Assembly: GCF_020740795.1 (NCBI RefSeq)
Contig: NC_067289.1
Location: 23,424,608 to 23,488,607, forward strand
DNA: 64,000 bases
Direction: 5' to 3'
Origin: Apus apus
Taxonomy: Eukaryota > Chordata > Aves > Apodiformes > Apodidae
Both the position numbers and the translations under genes were made by a program. Numbering within the stretch: position 1 is the first letter of the stretch; each line of letters starts with the position of its first letter. Below are positions 13,938 to 27,800 of the stretch, piece by piece. The notes below the pieces were generated by a model. That model was not told the origin of the DNA, searched no databases, and saw only the letters and a list, made by a program, of their open reading frames with translations.

Positions 13938-15959
13938 CTTCAGGCAGTGGAATTGTTGTTTTTTTTTAAAAAAAATCTTCTTTTGAAGTCCTATGGATAT
14001 AGATTTCCTGGAAAGATGAGGATGGCTTTAGCCTACATCAGTAATTCTCAGGTTCTCACAGCAATCTCTTCCCATTGAAATTTGACCTCTGTGTGATGGG
14101 GGATCCTCTGTGTGTTGACTGGTAGATGGCTGTGGTGGACCAGTGTTTGGACATGGCCAGAGCATACCAGAGGAGCATGCAGATGAAGAAACAGGATCCA
14201 GTTCTTTGTACTGTAGATGAGGTAGTGCTGGAAAGGCTCAGATCCCATTAGCCATAAAACAACAAGCTGAAGGCTTTTCCCATTCTCCAGGCCTGAGTCT
14301 TCAAGAAACCAGACACCTTTTAGAGGAATCTCAAATCTGACAAAAGCTGAAGGAAATCAACCCATCAGCACATTCACTTCATGCCTTGAATTAGCCAAGA
14401 AAGTGGCAACAGCCAGTTTGTCTGCCTCTCTCACTCAGCCACAGCTCTCCCCAAACTGTTCATTGCAACATTATTTTTCTCTGTTAGTCATTTTCCTACA
14501 GAAGCTGCGATGCTGACACGGCCGTGTCATTTACAGACAGAGACAGTGGTATCACTGAAAGGCAATGACCTTGTTTTCCAGTGTCTAAGTCAAATCCTAA
14601 GGGTTAGCAAAGACTCCTCAAGGTCCCAGTCAGCTGTTACATGGCTTTTATATACTATTCCTGGTACAAAATCCTTCCAAACACGCCTTCACCTGTCAGG
14701 TCTGCTGAGACATTTCTGAAAGTCACAAACTGCTAGATCTTAAAGCCAGGTGTTGAAAGAATCTCTATTATTATCACTGCATTGTCAGCGACAATAACAA
14801 CAGTTAATAACTGATGATAGGGATATAAATGTCTGGTTCCTGGGTACAGCCTGTCGTTTACAGTCAGATCTTACACTGCTAGAGAAGTCTTCAGGAGCAA
14901 ATGGTGAAAAAAAATTGATGTCTTCTGGGAACTGACTCCATAAAGAAAGCATCCATATTTAATTCCGCTTAATCTTTTCTAACTTAAATGTGCTCTGCTC
15001 ATAAAAATAAGTAGCAGAAGGAGGTGAACATGTGCACACGTGTATTAAGAACTTTTTAAGTTAAAAGGCCTGTCCCAACATTCAGCAGGATGAGAATGAG
15101 GGCTTGGCTATGCTGTCTTGGGCAGTGTCACCCATGTCTTGTTTAGGGAGGGAGCCAATAGCTTTGACTCACGATCCAGAGGCAAAATTAAAATAAACTA
15201 TTAAAAAAAAGTAAAAAGGAGGTAGTGAGTGCACATGTTGCCATTGCTCTGAACACAGTATCACCGTATTCCTGTGCCATGTTGCATGATGTTTTATTTG
15301 TTCTGTATTTTGTATAGGTTAAAGGCAGGGGCTCATAGGTATTTGTCACACACAGATATATTTGTCTCAGGTAATTGTTGAAAACAGTCATTCTGGCACC
15401 TCTCATGCAAAAAATTAGATACAGGCATGAAAGGGAATTGCCCATCATGCCTGGGTGAGCCTTGTCCTTGTGTTTTGCCTTATCCACTTTCCTAGGTTTT
15501 ACAGGTCTACTAAATACTTTTTGGCAGGAAATCTCTTTCCCTTATACATACTGTGTATATTTTGCCTCTTACAACATATTAAATAGCCCATGTCAGAAGA
15601 GTGCATGAATTATTGATACTGTACCAGGAGAGAACGTGTAGGGGGAACAGAGAGAATATTACATGATGTGGTGAAGCAGCCACATGTCTCAGATGCAGGG
15701 TTAGAGCTCTGTTAAAAAGCCTGTGGTTTGTTGCTCAGTGTGTATCCAGTTAATTTCAGGTGCTTCCTTGCTCACTGTGGTTATCTCTTCCAGTTTTTAG
15801 GTTTTGAGCATAAGCTATTACAAAAGTTTCTCCAAATTATTAAAGGGAGAAGTCCAGCTCTGTCTTAAAATGGGAAATGCAATTCCTTGCCCCTTGTAAA
15901 CCCAAGGGACAGAGAGGTCCAAGCTTCCCTGCTTTGCAGGATTCACTGGCTGAATTTTC

Positions 15960-15997
<38 letters not shown>

Positions 15998-18782
15998 CCC
16001 AATGAACTGCTCCCTTTGGCTGGGAGGAGAATCCTTTGTTTTTCACATCAACCAGTTTTCCCACTTCAGCTAATTTCATTAGCTTGCATAAACAGGAACT
16101 CATTCCCACATGCCTCGAGGACTTTGTAACTAAATACTGCCTCCCACTGGCCACAGGTAAATTACCGAGCAAGGCGCAAAGTCAAGAAAAGCAAAAATTC
16201 TACCCGCTGTGGAACAATGGCAACTGGAAGATACGGATCTCCCGCTTCCAAAATACATCTTTTTCTACCTTTTCAGTGTTTCTTCTTTTTTTTTCGGACG
16301 AAGGTCAGAGCCCATTTTGTCCTACAGCACAGGCTTTGTGCTGTGTTTTGTGTCAACTTCATGTTATCAGTTCTTTTCCTTTGACTGAAGTCAAACATCA
16401 AACTGAAAAATCACTCCTTCTTCTATTAGAGTGTGAGTCAGGGAAAAAACCTTTACACTTTTTAGGAAATAATTGGGTAATGCTCTACCAGGGCCTCCTA
16501 AAAAAATAATGGTAACAGGCTGTCATAGGCTTTCAAAGGAGAAAGGGGAAAATTGTTTCATGAGAGCCTTTAAACAGTTGCATCTGCAGACTGCAGGTGA
16601 ACAAATTGCACATGGGCAGCAAGGAATAAATCAACTAGTTACATAATTTTTTTAGTCTGCATTGTTCCTGTCCCAAGCTCGACAATTTTGCATATCACTT
16701 TGAGCATTTCAAAATCTGAAGTTATTTTTATCCTTTGAGAAGTAGCTTCTACATAAAGAGTGGTTGCTAATATATTATAAACTAGGATTAGCCTAATTAG
16801 GGACTTCACAAGAAAGTAATGACTATTTAAGCCCTGAAAACAAGCTAATTATTTTGTACCACATTGTTGCTAACACTGTCCTCAGTTCTCTTCTGGTGAA
16901 TGCTCAAAAAGATGTATGGCAAACATGCTAATTGACAGATTTCTTGCAATCATGTTACCCATTTTTTATAATATATATATTTACACACACACACATTGCC
17001 ACTCAGGTTAACTGACAGCATGATTCAGTGCTTTTTGTAAGATTCCATCCCCTTCAAAGTTCCTGCTAGAGTTGCACAAGATAAGCAGTGATTTTTCCCT
17101 AACGCTCTGCTGAAAAATCCAGTAGTTTCCTTTCTTGTGCCACATATTTGCAAAAATTCCTTCTAATTATATAACTTTCTTGCAATTTCTTTGAAACTGT
17201 TAAATAAACCCAAATGAGTAAGTAGAATCTGAGAATCTGAGCTTCCAAGAGGCTTGACCCCTTCAACAGCATCCAAAACCCCTCTGGAGCTTCCCTTCCC
17301 AATAGTCCTTCTCCTGCCATTCCACTGCTGCATGCTGTGGTTGGAGCTTTCATTCCACACCAGGATTTAGAGGTGAAAAGGCCATAAAAAACAAACTTTT
17401 CATGCAATGCAATGGCATCTAAACTTATGGCAGTTGTCTGTTACTAATGTGTTTAAAAGCATAGGGGATATCTAGCATTTAATCCTTTTTCTGTATATGA
17501 TAGTTCCCTTCTATTTAAAATCACCTTTTACTTTTACATTCCTCTGCTCTTACTTTTCACATTCAATATTTCTTCCTTGTTGCAGTGCATCACATTCTAT
17601 GTACTTTCCATTCTGTCAGTATTTTTCACATCAGGCAGATACATCATTATACATACTCCGAGATCTCACCAGTGCATTTGCAATTAATGACTCCGTTTAT
17701 CCTGACACACAAACTCTTGCAAAGTGACGATAAGTGGTTGCTGATTAGAGAGCTGATTTCCATCAAAGAGCACTGGAAGTTAAGGAGATGAATTCTCAGT
17801 TTTGCTTTTAACTGACACATTGGCTCTGGTTCATCCTAAATTTCCCATGGTGTTAGTCAATCTAAATCCCTGCAACCCTGCCTTTAAAAAAATTGAATTT
17901 ATAAATGTAGGGATACATAATACAAAAGTATGTAATTTCTGTGAATATAAATATCTCTCTTTTAAATGGAACAATGTAAGCATACACATTCTGCTGCAAA
18001 CCAAACAGCTGACAGAAAATGATTGCACTATCATTAAGCATCTCTGCAGTTTCTGCTGCTCAGTATTGTCAAATCAAAATTACTAAGCTTCATTAGAGAG
18101 CTGGTGCCTTTCAAAGAACCACTCTGAATGTCCCAGATGAAGGCCCCTTCAATAAGGACTGATGGTGTTTCAGCTCTGCAGCATACCCGTTCTGGCTTCA
18201 TTTTTTTTCCATCTTGAATTTCCCATGGTGTCATCTTATCTAATCATTGCTTGGTAATGCTGGCTCCATCAGAAATCTTCCCCAGAAAATGAGAGTTCAT
18301 ACATCCGTCTCCTGCTGGAAAGGCTCATGAATACCTGCGTGTCGCAGCGCCAGTCAGTGAGAAACACAGAGCAGATCCAGCCCTCTGTGAAAGGCAGAAG
18401 GAAAAGAAATTCAATTCTTATTTTAATTCTGTATTAGGGGCTTCCTCAGGTCTTGATGGTCCCAAGCTCTTGAGGGAATATTAAGAGGGAAGTCACAAAG
18501 AAATCTTTTTTTCTTTTTTTTTCTTCTCAGAGCAGCAGCCAGACAACAGTTACACCTTCTGGGCTGGGTAAGTGCAGTGACAGCCCTGTCTGTATACCCT
18601 TGAAGTGAAGCTCTGAAGGCAAGAGCCCCTGAGCTCCCTTTAGTGAAGCTCACCCCCGCCTTTGAGGTATCAGCCGTGGCAAGGAAGCCCATGCACATGT
18701 GTGACCATGTGTGCACACACACGTGTGTGTGCCAGCAGGCAGCTCTCTGCACACACATTACACAAGAAGGACACAGAGCAAG
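13938..18782. other. Gene-free intergenic DNA
   Basis: AT-rich sequence with a 35-nt T tract (15963-15997), a small (CA)n at 16983-16995, an ATAT stretch at 16970-16981, and a GTGTGC-rich patch at 18695-18735. The 157-codon open frame at about 16.0-16.5 kb shows no recognisable domain. Confidence 0.5.
15963..15997 (+). repeat. Poly(T) tract, 35 nt
   Basis: An uninterrupted run of 35 T. On the reverse strand it would be a poly(A) tail, but the sequence to its right shows no poly(A) signal or coding relic that would identify a retrocopy. Confidence 0.9.
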
Positions 18783-19226
18783 AGCTCCCTTGGAGCAAGT
18801 CCAGAGAAGGGTCACAAAGATGGTCAGAGGGCTGGAGCACCTCTGCTATCGAGACAGGCTGAGAGAGTTGAGACTGTTCACCCTGGAGAAGGCTCCAGGG
18901 AGACCTTAGAGCACCTTCCAGTTCACGGGGAGGGGCTTTTCACCCAGGTGTGTAGTAGTAGGACCAGGGGTAATTGTTTTAAGCTGGAAGAGGGTAGATT
19001 TAGGTTAGACATTGGAAAGAAGTTCTTTAGTGTAAGGGTGGTGAGAAATTGGAACGGTTTCCCAGGGAGGTTGTGGATGGCCCCTCCCTGGAAGTGCTCA
19101 AGGTCAGGTTGGATGGGGCTTTGAGCAACCTGGTCTAGTGTGAAGTGTCCCTGCCCATGCAGGGGGGTTGGAACCTGATGATCTTAAAGGTCCCTTCCAA
19201 CCCTAGCCATTCTATGATTCTGTGAT
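18783..19226 (+). mobile_element. CR1 LINE fragment, about 445 bp
   Basis: Well preserved: 'gagcaagtccagagaagg', 'gagacaggctgagagagtt', 'gaagagggtagatttaggtt', 'ttggatggggctttgagcaac', 'aaaggtcccttccaaccc' and the terminal 'attctatgattctgtgat'. The subfamily looks like that of the 1.34-kb copy. No complete ORF remains. Confidence 0.93.
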
Positions 19227-19872
19227 TGCAGTCAGATGTTCTTCTGACATGTCCATAACTCAATGTCAGTGTCATTTATTAGTGTCATAACTGGATGCTT
19301 ATTAATTTTACATTCAATATTTTGATCATAAAATGGATCCTAGCCTTCATTAATTATAAGTTTAATCTTCACCTTCCTCATAAGCCCAGCTCCATATGCT
19401 GGGGATCCCTGGCAGAGGACCTTGGCTGTGGCCCCTTCTCAGATGCTTCTGGTTGATGAAACAATTAATTTTTTAAGCCTCTTATTGACATTGAGATCCC
19501 AAGACCATAGTATGAGTTAAATATTTGCTTATTATAATTGCACATTCCACATGCTAGAAGCAATTTCTGTGTTATATTACTGATACAATATTCTGCACTG
19601 TGGAAGTCTCTCTAATAAGGAATCAAATTCAATCAGACTTGAGAACTATTCATGTGAATGACTACCATTACTTGATACCATCTGTAATGCAATAAACTGA
19701 GTGTTTGATATAATGCTGTTATATTAGGGACATGCATAACCTATTTGTTAACCATCATTCGAATCGCAGACATGGTTTGATCAAAATTAATTACATTTTA
19801 GGGGATGTCTGAATTACAGCTAATAAAAAAACCACCACACAATAATTCAGTTCCAATGTGTTTTTCAGATGG

Positions 19873-19873
<1 letters not shown>

Positions 19874-19908
<35 letters not shown>

Positions 19909-19920
19909 TATAAAAAAAAA
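19874..19920 (+). repeat. A19-(TA)n-A9 low-complexity tract
   Basis: A run of As, then about ten TA dinucleotides, then As. A likely length-variable microsatellite. Confidence 0.9.
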
Positions 19921-22520
19921 TAGATGGGATGCTGGGATCTCATTTGCAAAATAGCTTTTCTTAAGAAGCTGTGCCTGTCACCAAGAAAGTTTGTTCACTG
20001 CCTCCATGTCTTGCCCTGCCAACGGCAGCGATGCGGGCTCCAGAGCTGTGACCGCTCAGAGGAACATTACGCCACATGAAAAATATTGCCATCAGCTTTC
20101 AAAATAGAAAACTGAAAAGGACTTATAAAAATAAAAGCATTTCCAAGTCAAATATTTCATATGAAGTGGTACCCATGGGAGCTTTTTTCATAAATACATA
20201 AACGCAGCTTTTGGGGAATGCCCATAATTGCTGTGTTACATATTCTTACACTTGGCAAACTGACGCCTGAATTGGAAAATACATCAGTTTGGGCTTTTTT
20301 CAAGTAATAGGGACAGGCAGAAAATGTGTTTGCATTCTATTACAGTAATTACTTATGTACATGAGTAACTTTTACGTCTTTAATAACTTCCTTGAGAATG
20401 GCTTTTATCTGAAAGCACAACTGCACCCCAGCCAAGGGGACAAATGTACGACACACAGAAAACAATCCCACAGGATGTGGATCTGGTCCTGAGCTACAGC
20501 TTTATCAGATGAATAGAGATAGGAATGCAGTCTGTGCTATCCCAGGGTGAGTCAGGGAGTGGAAGCAGAGCTGATGCTCAGCCTTGAAGGGAAGATGTAG
20601 TGAGCACACTGCAGCCTTATGGGAGGGGAAGAGAAAGACAACAAAGGAGAAAGCCAAAACGGAGGTCAAGTCCCCTGGCCCCAAAGGAGGAGCAGGTGTA
20701 GCTTGGGCAGTGTTGAGAGAGCACCAGAATAAAGGATGGGGAGCACATCACACACAGAACAGGAGTTAAAGGAAACCCTCTCTTCTCATCCTTAGAAGAG
20801 GTTTCATGTGTGCAGCTATACCAGACCTCCAAAGAGAAGCTGTGTGAGCCAAGGGATGGGGCCAGGGTCCTGGGCAGGAGGTCACTTCTAGCAGCAGCTT
20901 CTGGATGCTGTCCACTGCTCTTCTCCACCCCCTCTTTTCCCTCCTGTCCTGTTCCCTGACCCATGCTCAAAGGCTTGGAGAATCCTTGGTGTGTGCACCT
21001 CCCAAAGGACACTTGGAGTGCTCTAATTTAACCCAAGAAACATTTTGCTAGTCATAAGAAATGTTACAGTTGTATCAACCCCAACACTTCCTCGCTCTAG
21101 AAGCTACAAGTAGTTTAGTCATATATGGGAAGTATTTGGGGTTTGTGAGCTAATCCTTGTATCCTTGAAATATCCATATGACTTACCAAATGGTTTCTGA
21201 CCTGTCTTGTGAAAGGATCTCAGAGTACGTAGCATTTGCTCCCATTAGTCCTGCACATCTAAGACATGTGGCTCCTTTCAAACTGGCTTTCAGACAAAAT
21301 TTATTGATCTTGCTTCTATTTCTTTATCGAGTTATCTTAGGCAAATGCAAAAGAGAAAAAAAGAATAGTTTCCTGGTTTTATTGACATATTATAGGAATT
21401 CAAAATCTAGTGGAACAGTTTAATTGAGTTATGTCCTGCTAGATTTTGTGATAATTCTGCCCTCCTTCTTTTAAATCTTTGCAGTTTTGCTAATTACCTT
21501 CCAGGTTGGTGGGCATAATCCTAGTGCAGATGCCACGATTCTCTGATCCTATGCAATGTTAAGGTTTCCCATTAAGTCTGCAAAAAATTATATGCAGGGT
21601 CATCCATTAGTGAGAATTCTGGGAATGTGAAGAAGAATTTTAAAAACATACTGTAAATTATTGATGACCAGCACAAGTCATTCTATATTTGCTTACAGTA
21701 TTATTTTGTACATATATATATGTGAACTTTCAGACTTATTGGTTCAGAATAACCAAGGACATGATTTATAATGATTTGTCATCCAGTATTAGATTAAAAA
21801 AAGTTTAATTAATTTTTCATTAGCCACAGTTAATAATGGACTTGTTAACCATCTTGAGGTGAAACCAAGAGATATTAGCTATATTAAGGACCAGTTTCAA
21901 GAAAATTACTCCTTTTATAATCCCCAAAATGAGTTACAATGTTTTTCCCCTTTTAGAAAACTGTTTTAAGGTATATAGATTTATTGCAATCTATACAGAA
22001 AACAAGCTTTGAGGAAAAACATTAATGTAATAAAAACTACTGACCAATTTTTGGACCAATTAAAATGAGATCAAACTCCTTGAGGATTATTCTAAAGAAA
22101 CAGCCCTGTGAAATTAGTTACTAGTTCTTGCACTTAAAAATCATGCAAATCAGTTTATCATACAGGAAAGGACTGAACTAGAGAGGGAGACTATTTAGAG
22201 GAACTTCTTTGCTGCCACTAGACTTCTGCCAGTTGTCTCAATTATCTTACTAAAACAGAAATTAGGGTTTGAACTGAAAATGTAATTGAAAACACAATTT
22301 AATTGAAAAATTTGTTTGTCCTGCTCTGTGGCCCCTGCTGGATGTGAAGGCTGAGCATGGCAGTGGTTGTTGGGCTGTGATATATGACTTGGAGAACTTG
22401 CAGAAGAGTAAGAGATGTGTTTGAGTAATTAACCTGTGAAAGGGGGGGGGAAAGCCGAAATTATTTTTATTTATTTTATTATTTATTCGTCCATCTGATT
22501 TTCCAAGAGAGGGATTACAT

Positions 22521-22569
22521 TAAAAATAAAATCAAAATTTTAAAAATAAAATCAAAATTTTAAAAATAA
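22521..22569 (+). repeat. 20-bp tandem repeat, about 2.4 copies
   Basis: The unit TAAAAATAAAATCAAAATTT is repeated exactly at 22521-22540 and 22541-22560, with a partial third copy. Perfect identity suggests a recent duplication. Confidence 0.9.
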
Positions 22570-24599
22570 CTGTCTAAACATAGAGTGTTGCAATATGAAT
22601 AATCTTCAGGCTTATTTTGAATGGGTGGGAGGAACAGACCTATTGAAATCACTGAGAAACGTGACTGCTCAGTAGCTCTAAACCCTGGGGGTTTGATCAG
22701 GAATTTAGAAACCTGAATTTTACCCTCAATTTTAGTAAATCTTACCAGCATCTACACCCAATAAAAATGTACTCTACTTATGTAAACAGCTATAGGACAA
22801 TGAAAATACTATTTCATAAAAGATCTTAGATTCAGTTCCATTCCAAACTGCAATAGATTTTCATTATTTCTCCACAGCAAATATGGGAAAAGGTGGGAAA
22901 GTCATTTTCCATGGCTTCAAATGTTTTCATTAGGTTTTCTTCCATTTTAAATGTCTCTGTATCATATGTAAGACAACTGAAAATTTTAGATACTCAAACT
23001 GAAAGTTGTTTCAAAATTGAAATATTTTAAAAAAGAAAACAACAATTATCCTAAGTGACTCTTTTTTCCTAAATTAAATTTCAATGAACTTGGCATGAAC
23101 TTGACATGGCACCAAGAGCTGCCGTATGAATTTCAGTTGAGATTCAGAGCAAAGCCACCCAAAACACAATGAACGATGTGGGAAGAGAAGAGAACAGAGC
23201 AGAATTGGCCCCAGGCACGGACCATGTCCCCTAACATTTTAAAAGAAGATATTTGGCCTCAAGCTGACAAACTTGGACACCACTAACCTCATGCTTACAG
23301 TACAGTGCCCCTGAAATAGAGACCCTCAGTCATCCAGTGCTGATCCAGTGGATGTAGCATGGACTTATGGTTGTCTTTAACCACCTCTGGAATTGAATTG
23401 TGTGCCAGCAACTTCATGAGCACAAATCTCACCTCGTGTTCCCCATTCACTGGGATTCCCTCTGTGCTACCACTGAAAACCCAAACCCAGCCACGTTGCA
23501 GCTGGATTTCCCCACACGCACAAGCGATTCCGGCAGTGCACACGTGCAGGTGGGATGCTGGATTTCCAAGGTTCTCCATGAGCCCTTCAGGCATATCTGT
23601 GTGGGCAATACCGATGGGAAAGAGATGTCATCCAACCTTGGGAAATGCAAATATGAGCACAGGGGATGTTTACCTGACCCAGAAAGGACTTGTGGAAAAC
23701 ACAGATATGCAGCAGTTTCCAGATGCACAGTGACCTTCCTGTTTACAGGGATTTCTGGATGAGGATGACCTAAACAAGTGCTTACAAGGTACAGCACACC
23801 CTCTGCCTGTCTAGGTCCCTTCTGGAAAGCAGTACTTCATTGAGAGCAAGAACAAGTGCTTTAAAAACACGAAGAGTAAGACCCTCTAGATGTCTCACCT
23901 GAGGCAATCTGTTTCCCTTCACAGGATTGCTCTTGAAACAGGTCTGCAGGGACTGTTCTTAGCACTTCCCATTGAAGCTGCAGCAATGAGGGCACAGTTC
24001 TCACCCCAGACCCACACAGAGGTCCCAGAAACACCAGTGGCTGCCACAAGATCCCTCATGTGCCAGCCCCCCTCCCCAGCACATGGAACCATGCACCTAC
24101 CCACCCCGACCCTGCGCAGGAGACTCCTACCAACTGAACCACAAGCTCTTCTCACCACACAGTGCAGATCCTACGCCTCTCCAGTGGCTGTGCTACCAAA
24201 TCCCACCCCAAAACGAAGGCTGGGAGCCACAGATGTGTCCCTGCTGGTGCAGGGGTAGGACAGAAGGTCTGAGAGCCCCTTCCTCCTACATCACCAGGCA
24301 TGGGGTCCACATTGTGGCTGGGTGTCCCTCCTCATTGCTGCCTCCAGAAAGCTGCCTGTAGGGACACGTCATTCACCATTTTGGGGAAAGCTGCTGAACC
24401 AAATCTGTACATTCTAAAACAGGATGCTGAAATCAAGCCATACACAAGGAAGAAGAAGGGCTTATATAAGTAAGCGCAAAAAAATGTATTCGTTTTCTTA
24501 ATATATAAACCTATTTAAGGTAACTTCTGATGTTTAGATTTGCTACTGAAATACCCTGCTAGGCACCTTCAAATTCTACTGAAATTATTAAAACTATTT

Positions 24600-24812
24600 C
24601 ACAGAATCACAGAATCCCAGACTGATTTGGTTTGGAAGAGACCTTAAAGATCATCTAGTTCCAACACCCCATCCAACCTGGCCTTGAACACTTCCAGGGA
24701 TGGGGCACCCACAGCTTCTCTGGGCAACCTGTTCCAGTGTCTCATCACCCTTGCAAGAAATAATTTCTTCCTAATATCCAATCTAAATCTACCCATCCAG
24801 TCTGAAACCATT
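24600..24812 (-). mobile_element. CR1 3' fragment, reverse orientation
   Basis: Reads as the reverse complement of the CR1 tail: starts 'cacagaatcacagaatccc', then 'accttaaagatcatctagtt', 'ccatccaacctggccttgaa' and 'gcttctctgggcaacctgtt'. It ends in the region encoding the leader to the tail. About 210 bp remain. Confidence 0.93.
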
Positions 24813-27800
24813 TTATTGTTCTGGTTTACAAAATTTTCAATCTTTCTTTTTAATACTAGAAAAGAATATATCTTTATTTAAACCAAATCCAACACATTTT
24901 CTGAACATTTCCAAGTTTTCATCATGTGGATTATGAAGGCAGTACACTGATGATGGTGTTGTTAGACCAGTTGCAGCCTTTAGGGTTAGCCTGAAGAAAA
25001 GTACTCTGCCTCCTGTAAAAATGTCATCAGGATGGGACCAGATTTCTCCATCTTTCTCCACCTTCACTTTGATTTTTTGCCCCAATAAAATCAATATATA
25101 TCTATATGTTTGGTCAATACAAATATTTAGTAACACTAAATCATAAGCAGAGCGCGTACAAGTAGAAAACATCTAGTTTGCTCCTCAGAGCTCTTCATGA
25201 CTCTCATGTATGTGTGACTGTGCAGCTGAAAAGGATGCCTGGAAGGAGAAATAAAAATGCACCAGTTACCACAGCCCTGGCCTGTCTCACATCTCTGCTT
25301 GACTTTACAGCCTTAATGATGGTATTTTAATGCAGGACTTTGGCAGGAGTAGAGGTATTGGTGAAATTATCCAATATTAGAGCAAAGTCTTGGTGATCTG
25401 TCTTGTGGCAATTATAGGCTTTTATTCCTCTTGATAGCAACAGTCGGTGTCTGTCTGACATCTGTTAATGAGTCTTTACTTGATACTATAGTGGGAAAAA
25501 ATAAATAGCAGATTTCACAGCTAAGCAGAAATAGGGGAAAACAAGTGTAGATGAAGCCTCCTGGGTCTCTGCTGTACTCTCACGGAGCTGAGGAGGGGAG
25601 TGGAGGGCACAGGAGCAACAGATCTTCACCCTCCATTATCCTCTCAGGTCACTTTCTCCAAATATCCCCTTGTCTCTGCAACACACGGATTCCATGACGC
25701 AGCGGGAGGTTCTTCCAGTGCAGACAAGTCAATTCCAACAACTCTGAAAAATCAGGCATTTGGCTTCTTAAAACAGAAGCTGCTGAAGTTCTGGTGAAAA
25801 GAAATTCCAGCTGGTTCTAATGAAGTGATGTTCTGTCCAACAATGGCTGGGCAGAAACTGTGCCTGGATTCAGGGGACATAAGTACACAACACTAAGGAC
25901 TTAGTAGATTGTTCAGAAGTTGGACACAAACTGGTGCAATATCCTTGGGGGTGGAATAATTTTATGACCTATAAACCACATAAAGGAGCAAAATCAGAGA
26001 CGCTTTCAGATGAAAATGGAGGAGAAAATGTGCACTGCTAAGCTCCCAGCTCAATGTACAGTGTGTCTTTTCTGAACCAGAGGACTAAATTTAGCATCCC
26101 TGCCAAAATCACAGCAAAGAGATTGGAAACACGTCCCCCAGAGTTGGTACCGTTGTGTTTGGCACCCATCCCTCCAACACAAGCCATTAGCTATTCTTCC
26201 TAGGGCTGCTGGTGGGGCCAGGGCCACGGTGTGCCACGTCCAGCACCTCCCAGAACACGTCAGGCAGTGAAGGACAGGAGGAAAAAACCCAGCAGCAACA
26301 CTAACACCGATCTTGGAATTTGTCATGGTGACACTGATGGTACTGAGAGTCCTACATTGTAATGATTGGTTTACAATAAAAATTACTGCAAAGGCTGGAT
26401 CAGAGAAAGGATGGTTCAGTCTGTCAAATCACTGTCAGCTGCAAATTAGGTTGCCCATCCCTAGGCAATGGGGAACATAATTGGCTTTGTCCATCGCTGG
26501 TTTTATTTTTATCTGTTCTGATAAAATAAGACTTTTTCCTTGCTTGTACTGGTACAAAGAGAGAAAAAAAGGGCTTGGTGCAGAAAGACTCTTTCTGTCC
26601 CTTACACCCACAATAAATGGGGCAAGTTAGCCCTGAATTTCTAAAATTAAGCAAAGCTTCTTTGAGGGATTGCTTTCCGTCACAGCAAGCTTACCTTCAT
26701 GGAAGAAAGTAAGAACAAAGGTGTATTTTAGCATCTGGACTTCCAGGAGCCTTAGACGGAAACAACCCTTAAAGCCCAAGTAGTGAGTGCTCTGGTTGGG
26801 TCCCCAGGGTTACAAAAGGAGGGATGGGGGGGAGCTGGAAACTCTCTCTTCTCTTTTATAATCCTGTAAGTATTGCAGTAACTCTCAAACCTGCTATAAT
26901 TTGCTGAAGACAGGCTGGAAATACACAGATCTAACGCCTCCTTTCCTAGGGACTGATCATTTTGACACCATCAGTTGCAAGGCAAAGTTGTTGCAATGTG
27001 ATGTCTTGGTGTTCCTACAAAATGTGACAGTACAAGATGAGGTTTTGAAGTTGTGTTGGACTGAAATAACCACGAGTAGACTTCACTGGGAGCAGATGAG
27101 GAACTCAAAACCATAACTACCCCAAAGTGTCAGGATATGTTGCTTTTGTTGCTGGGAAAACCAGTGCTGCAGGCTTGAAGTGGAAGCAGTCTCCATCCCT
27201 GGCATGAGATACAACTGCCAGACAGTCGAGACTCTCTCCAACTGTCCTTCAAATTCCTGTAGGTTAGTATTCAGCTATCTATAAGCTCCAAACATTCTCA
27301 CCTGTTCTCCTCCCTGTGCACAAGTTTTAAGACTATGCCCTTCCCTGGGTAGGGCATAGAAGCAGAGCTTCTGTAATGTGTTGCAGGATCCATTGAGACT
27401 CAGAAAAGGAGAAAATCCACTGAAAAAATAAATATAGCTGAGTCAGTAGGAGGGGGAACAATGTCTGTCATCTTAAGTTGTCTGTCATCTTAACCTGGAG
27501 AATTCACTGCTCTACTTTCTTGGCTCTCCCCTTCTCTCACTCTAACTTTGTGGCAGCTCAGGAGTCATCTGTGTACTTGAGAAACCAGCTAAGGACTTGG
27601 CTAAGCCCTGGCTCTGCATGGAGAAATAAGGGCATGCACCAAAGGGAGGTAGAGGGTTCAACTAACCTTAGGATTGTGTTCATCAGCAAAGAGCAATAAT
27701 CCACAGTGAGGACAAACTGGAGACTTTGATAAGGTACAAGTGGCTATGAAGAAGTAATAATTATTTATCATCCACCTACTCCTGTAGGTTTGTGTGCTGT

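Larger units (their letters stand above)
19227..24599. other. Gene-free intergenic DNA
   Basis: Mostly AT-rich. Holds an A/AT tract (19874-19920), a 20-bp tandem repeat (22521-22569) and a balanced-composition block at about 23.3-24.35 kb with overlapping small open frames on both strands. None of these frames resembles a known protein. Confidence 0.5.

Noticed and set aside
15963..16200. Poly(T) tract as the tail of a reverse-strand processed pseudogene
   Set aside because: No reverse-strand poly(A) signal next to it and no coding relic recognised.
16036..16509. 157-codon forward frame
   Set aside because: No recognisable motif, signal or domain; isolated in AT-rich DNA.
23295..24361. Cluster of 80-124-codon frames on both strands
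   Set aside because: Frames overlap in several phases with no family resemblance; balanced base composition alone can produce them.
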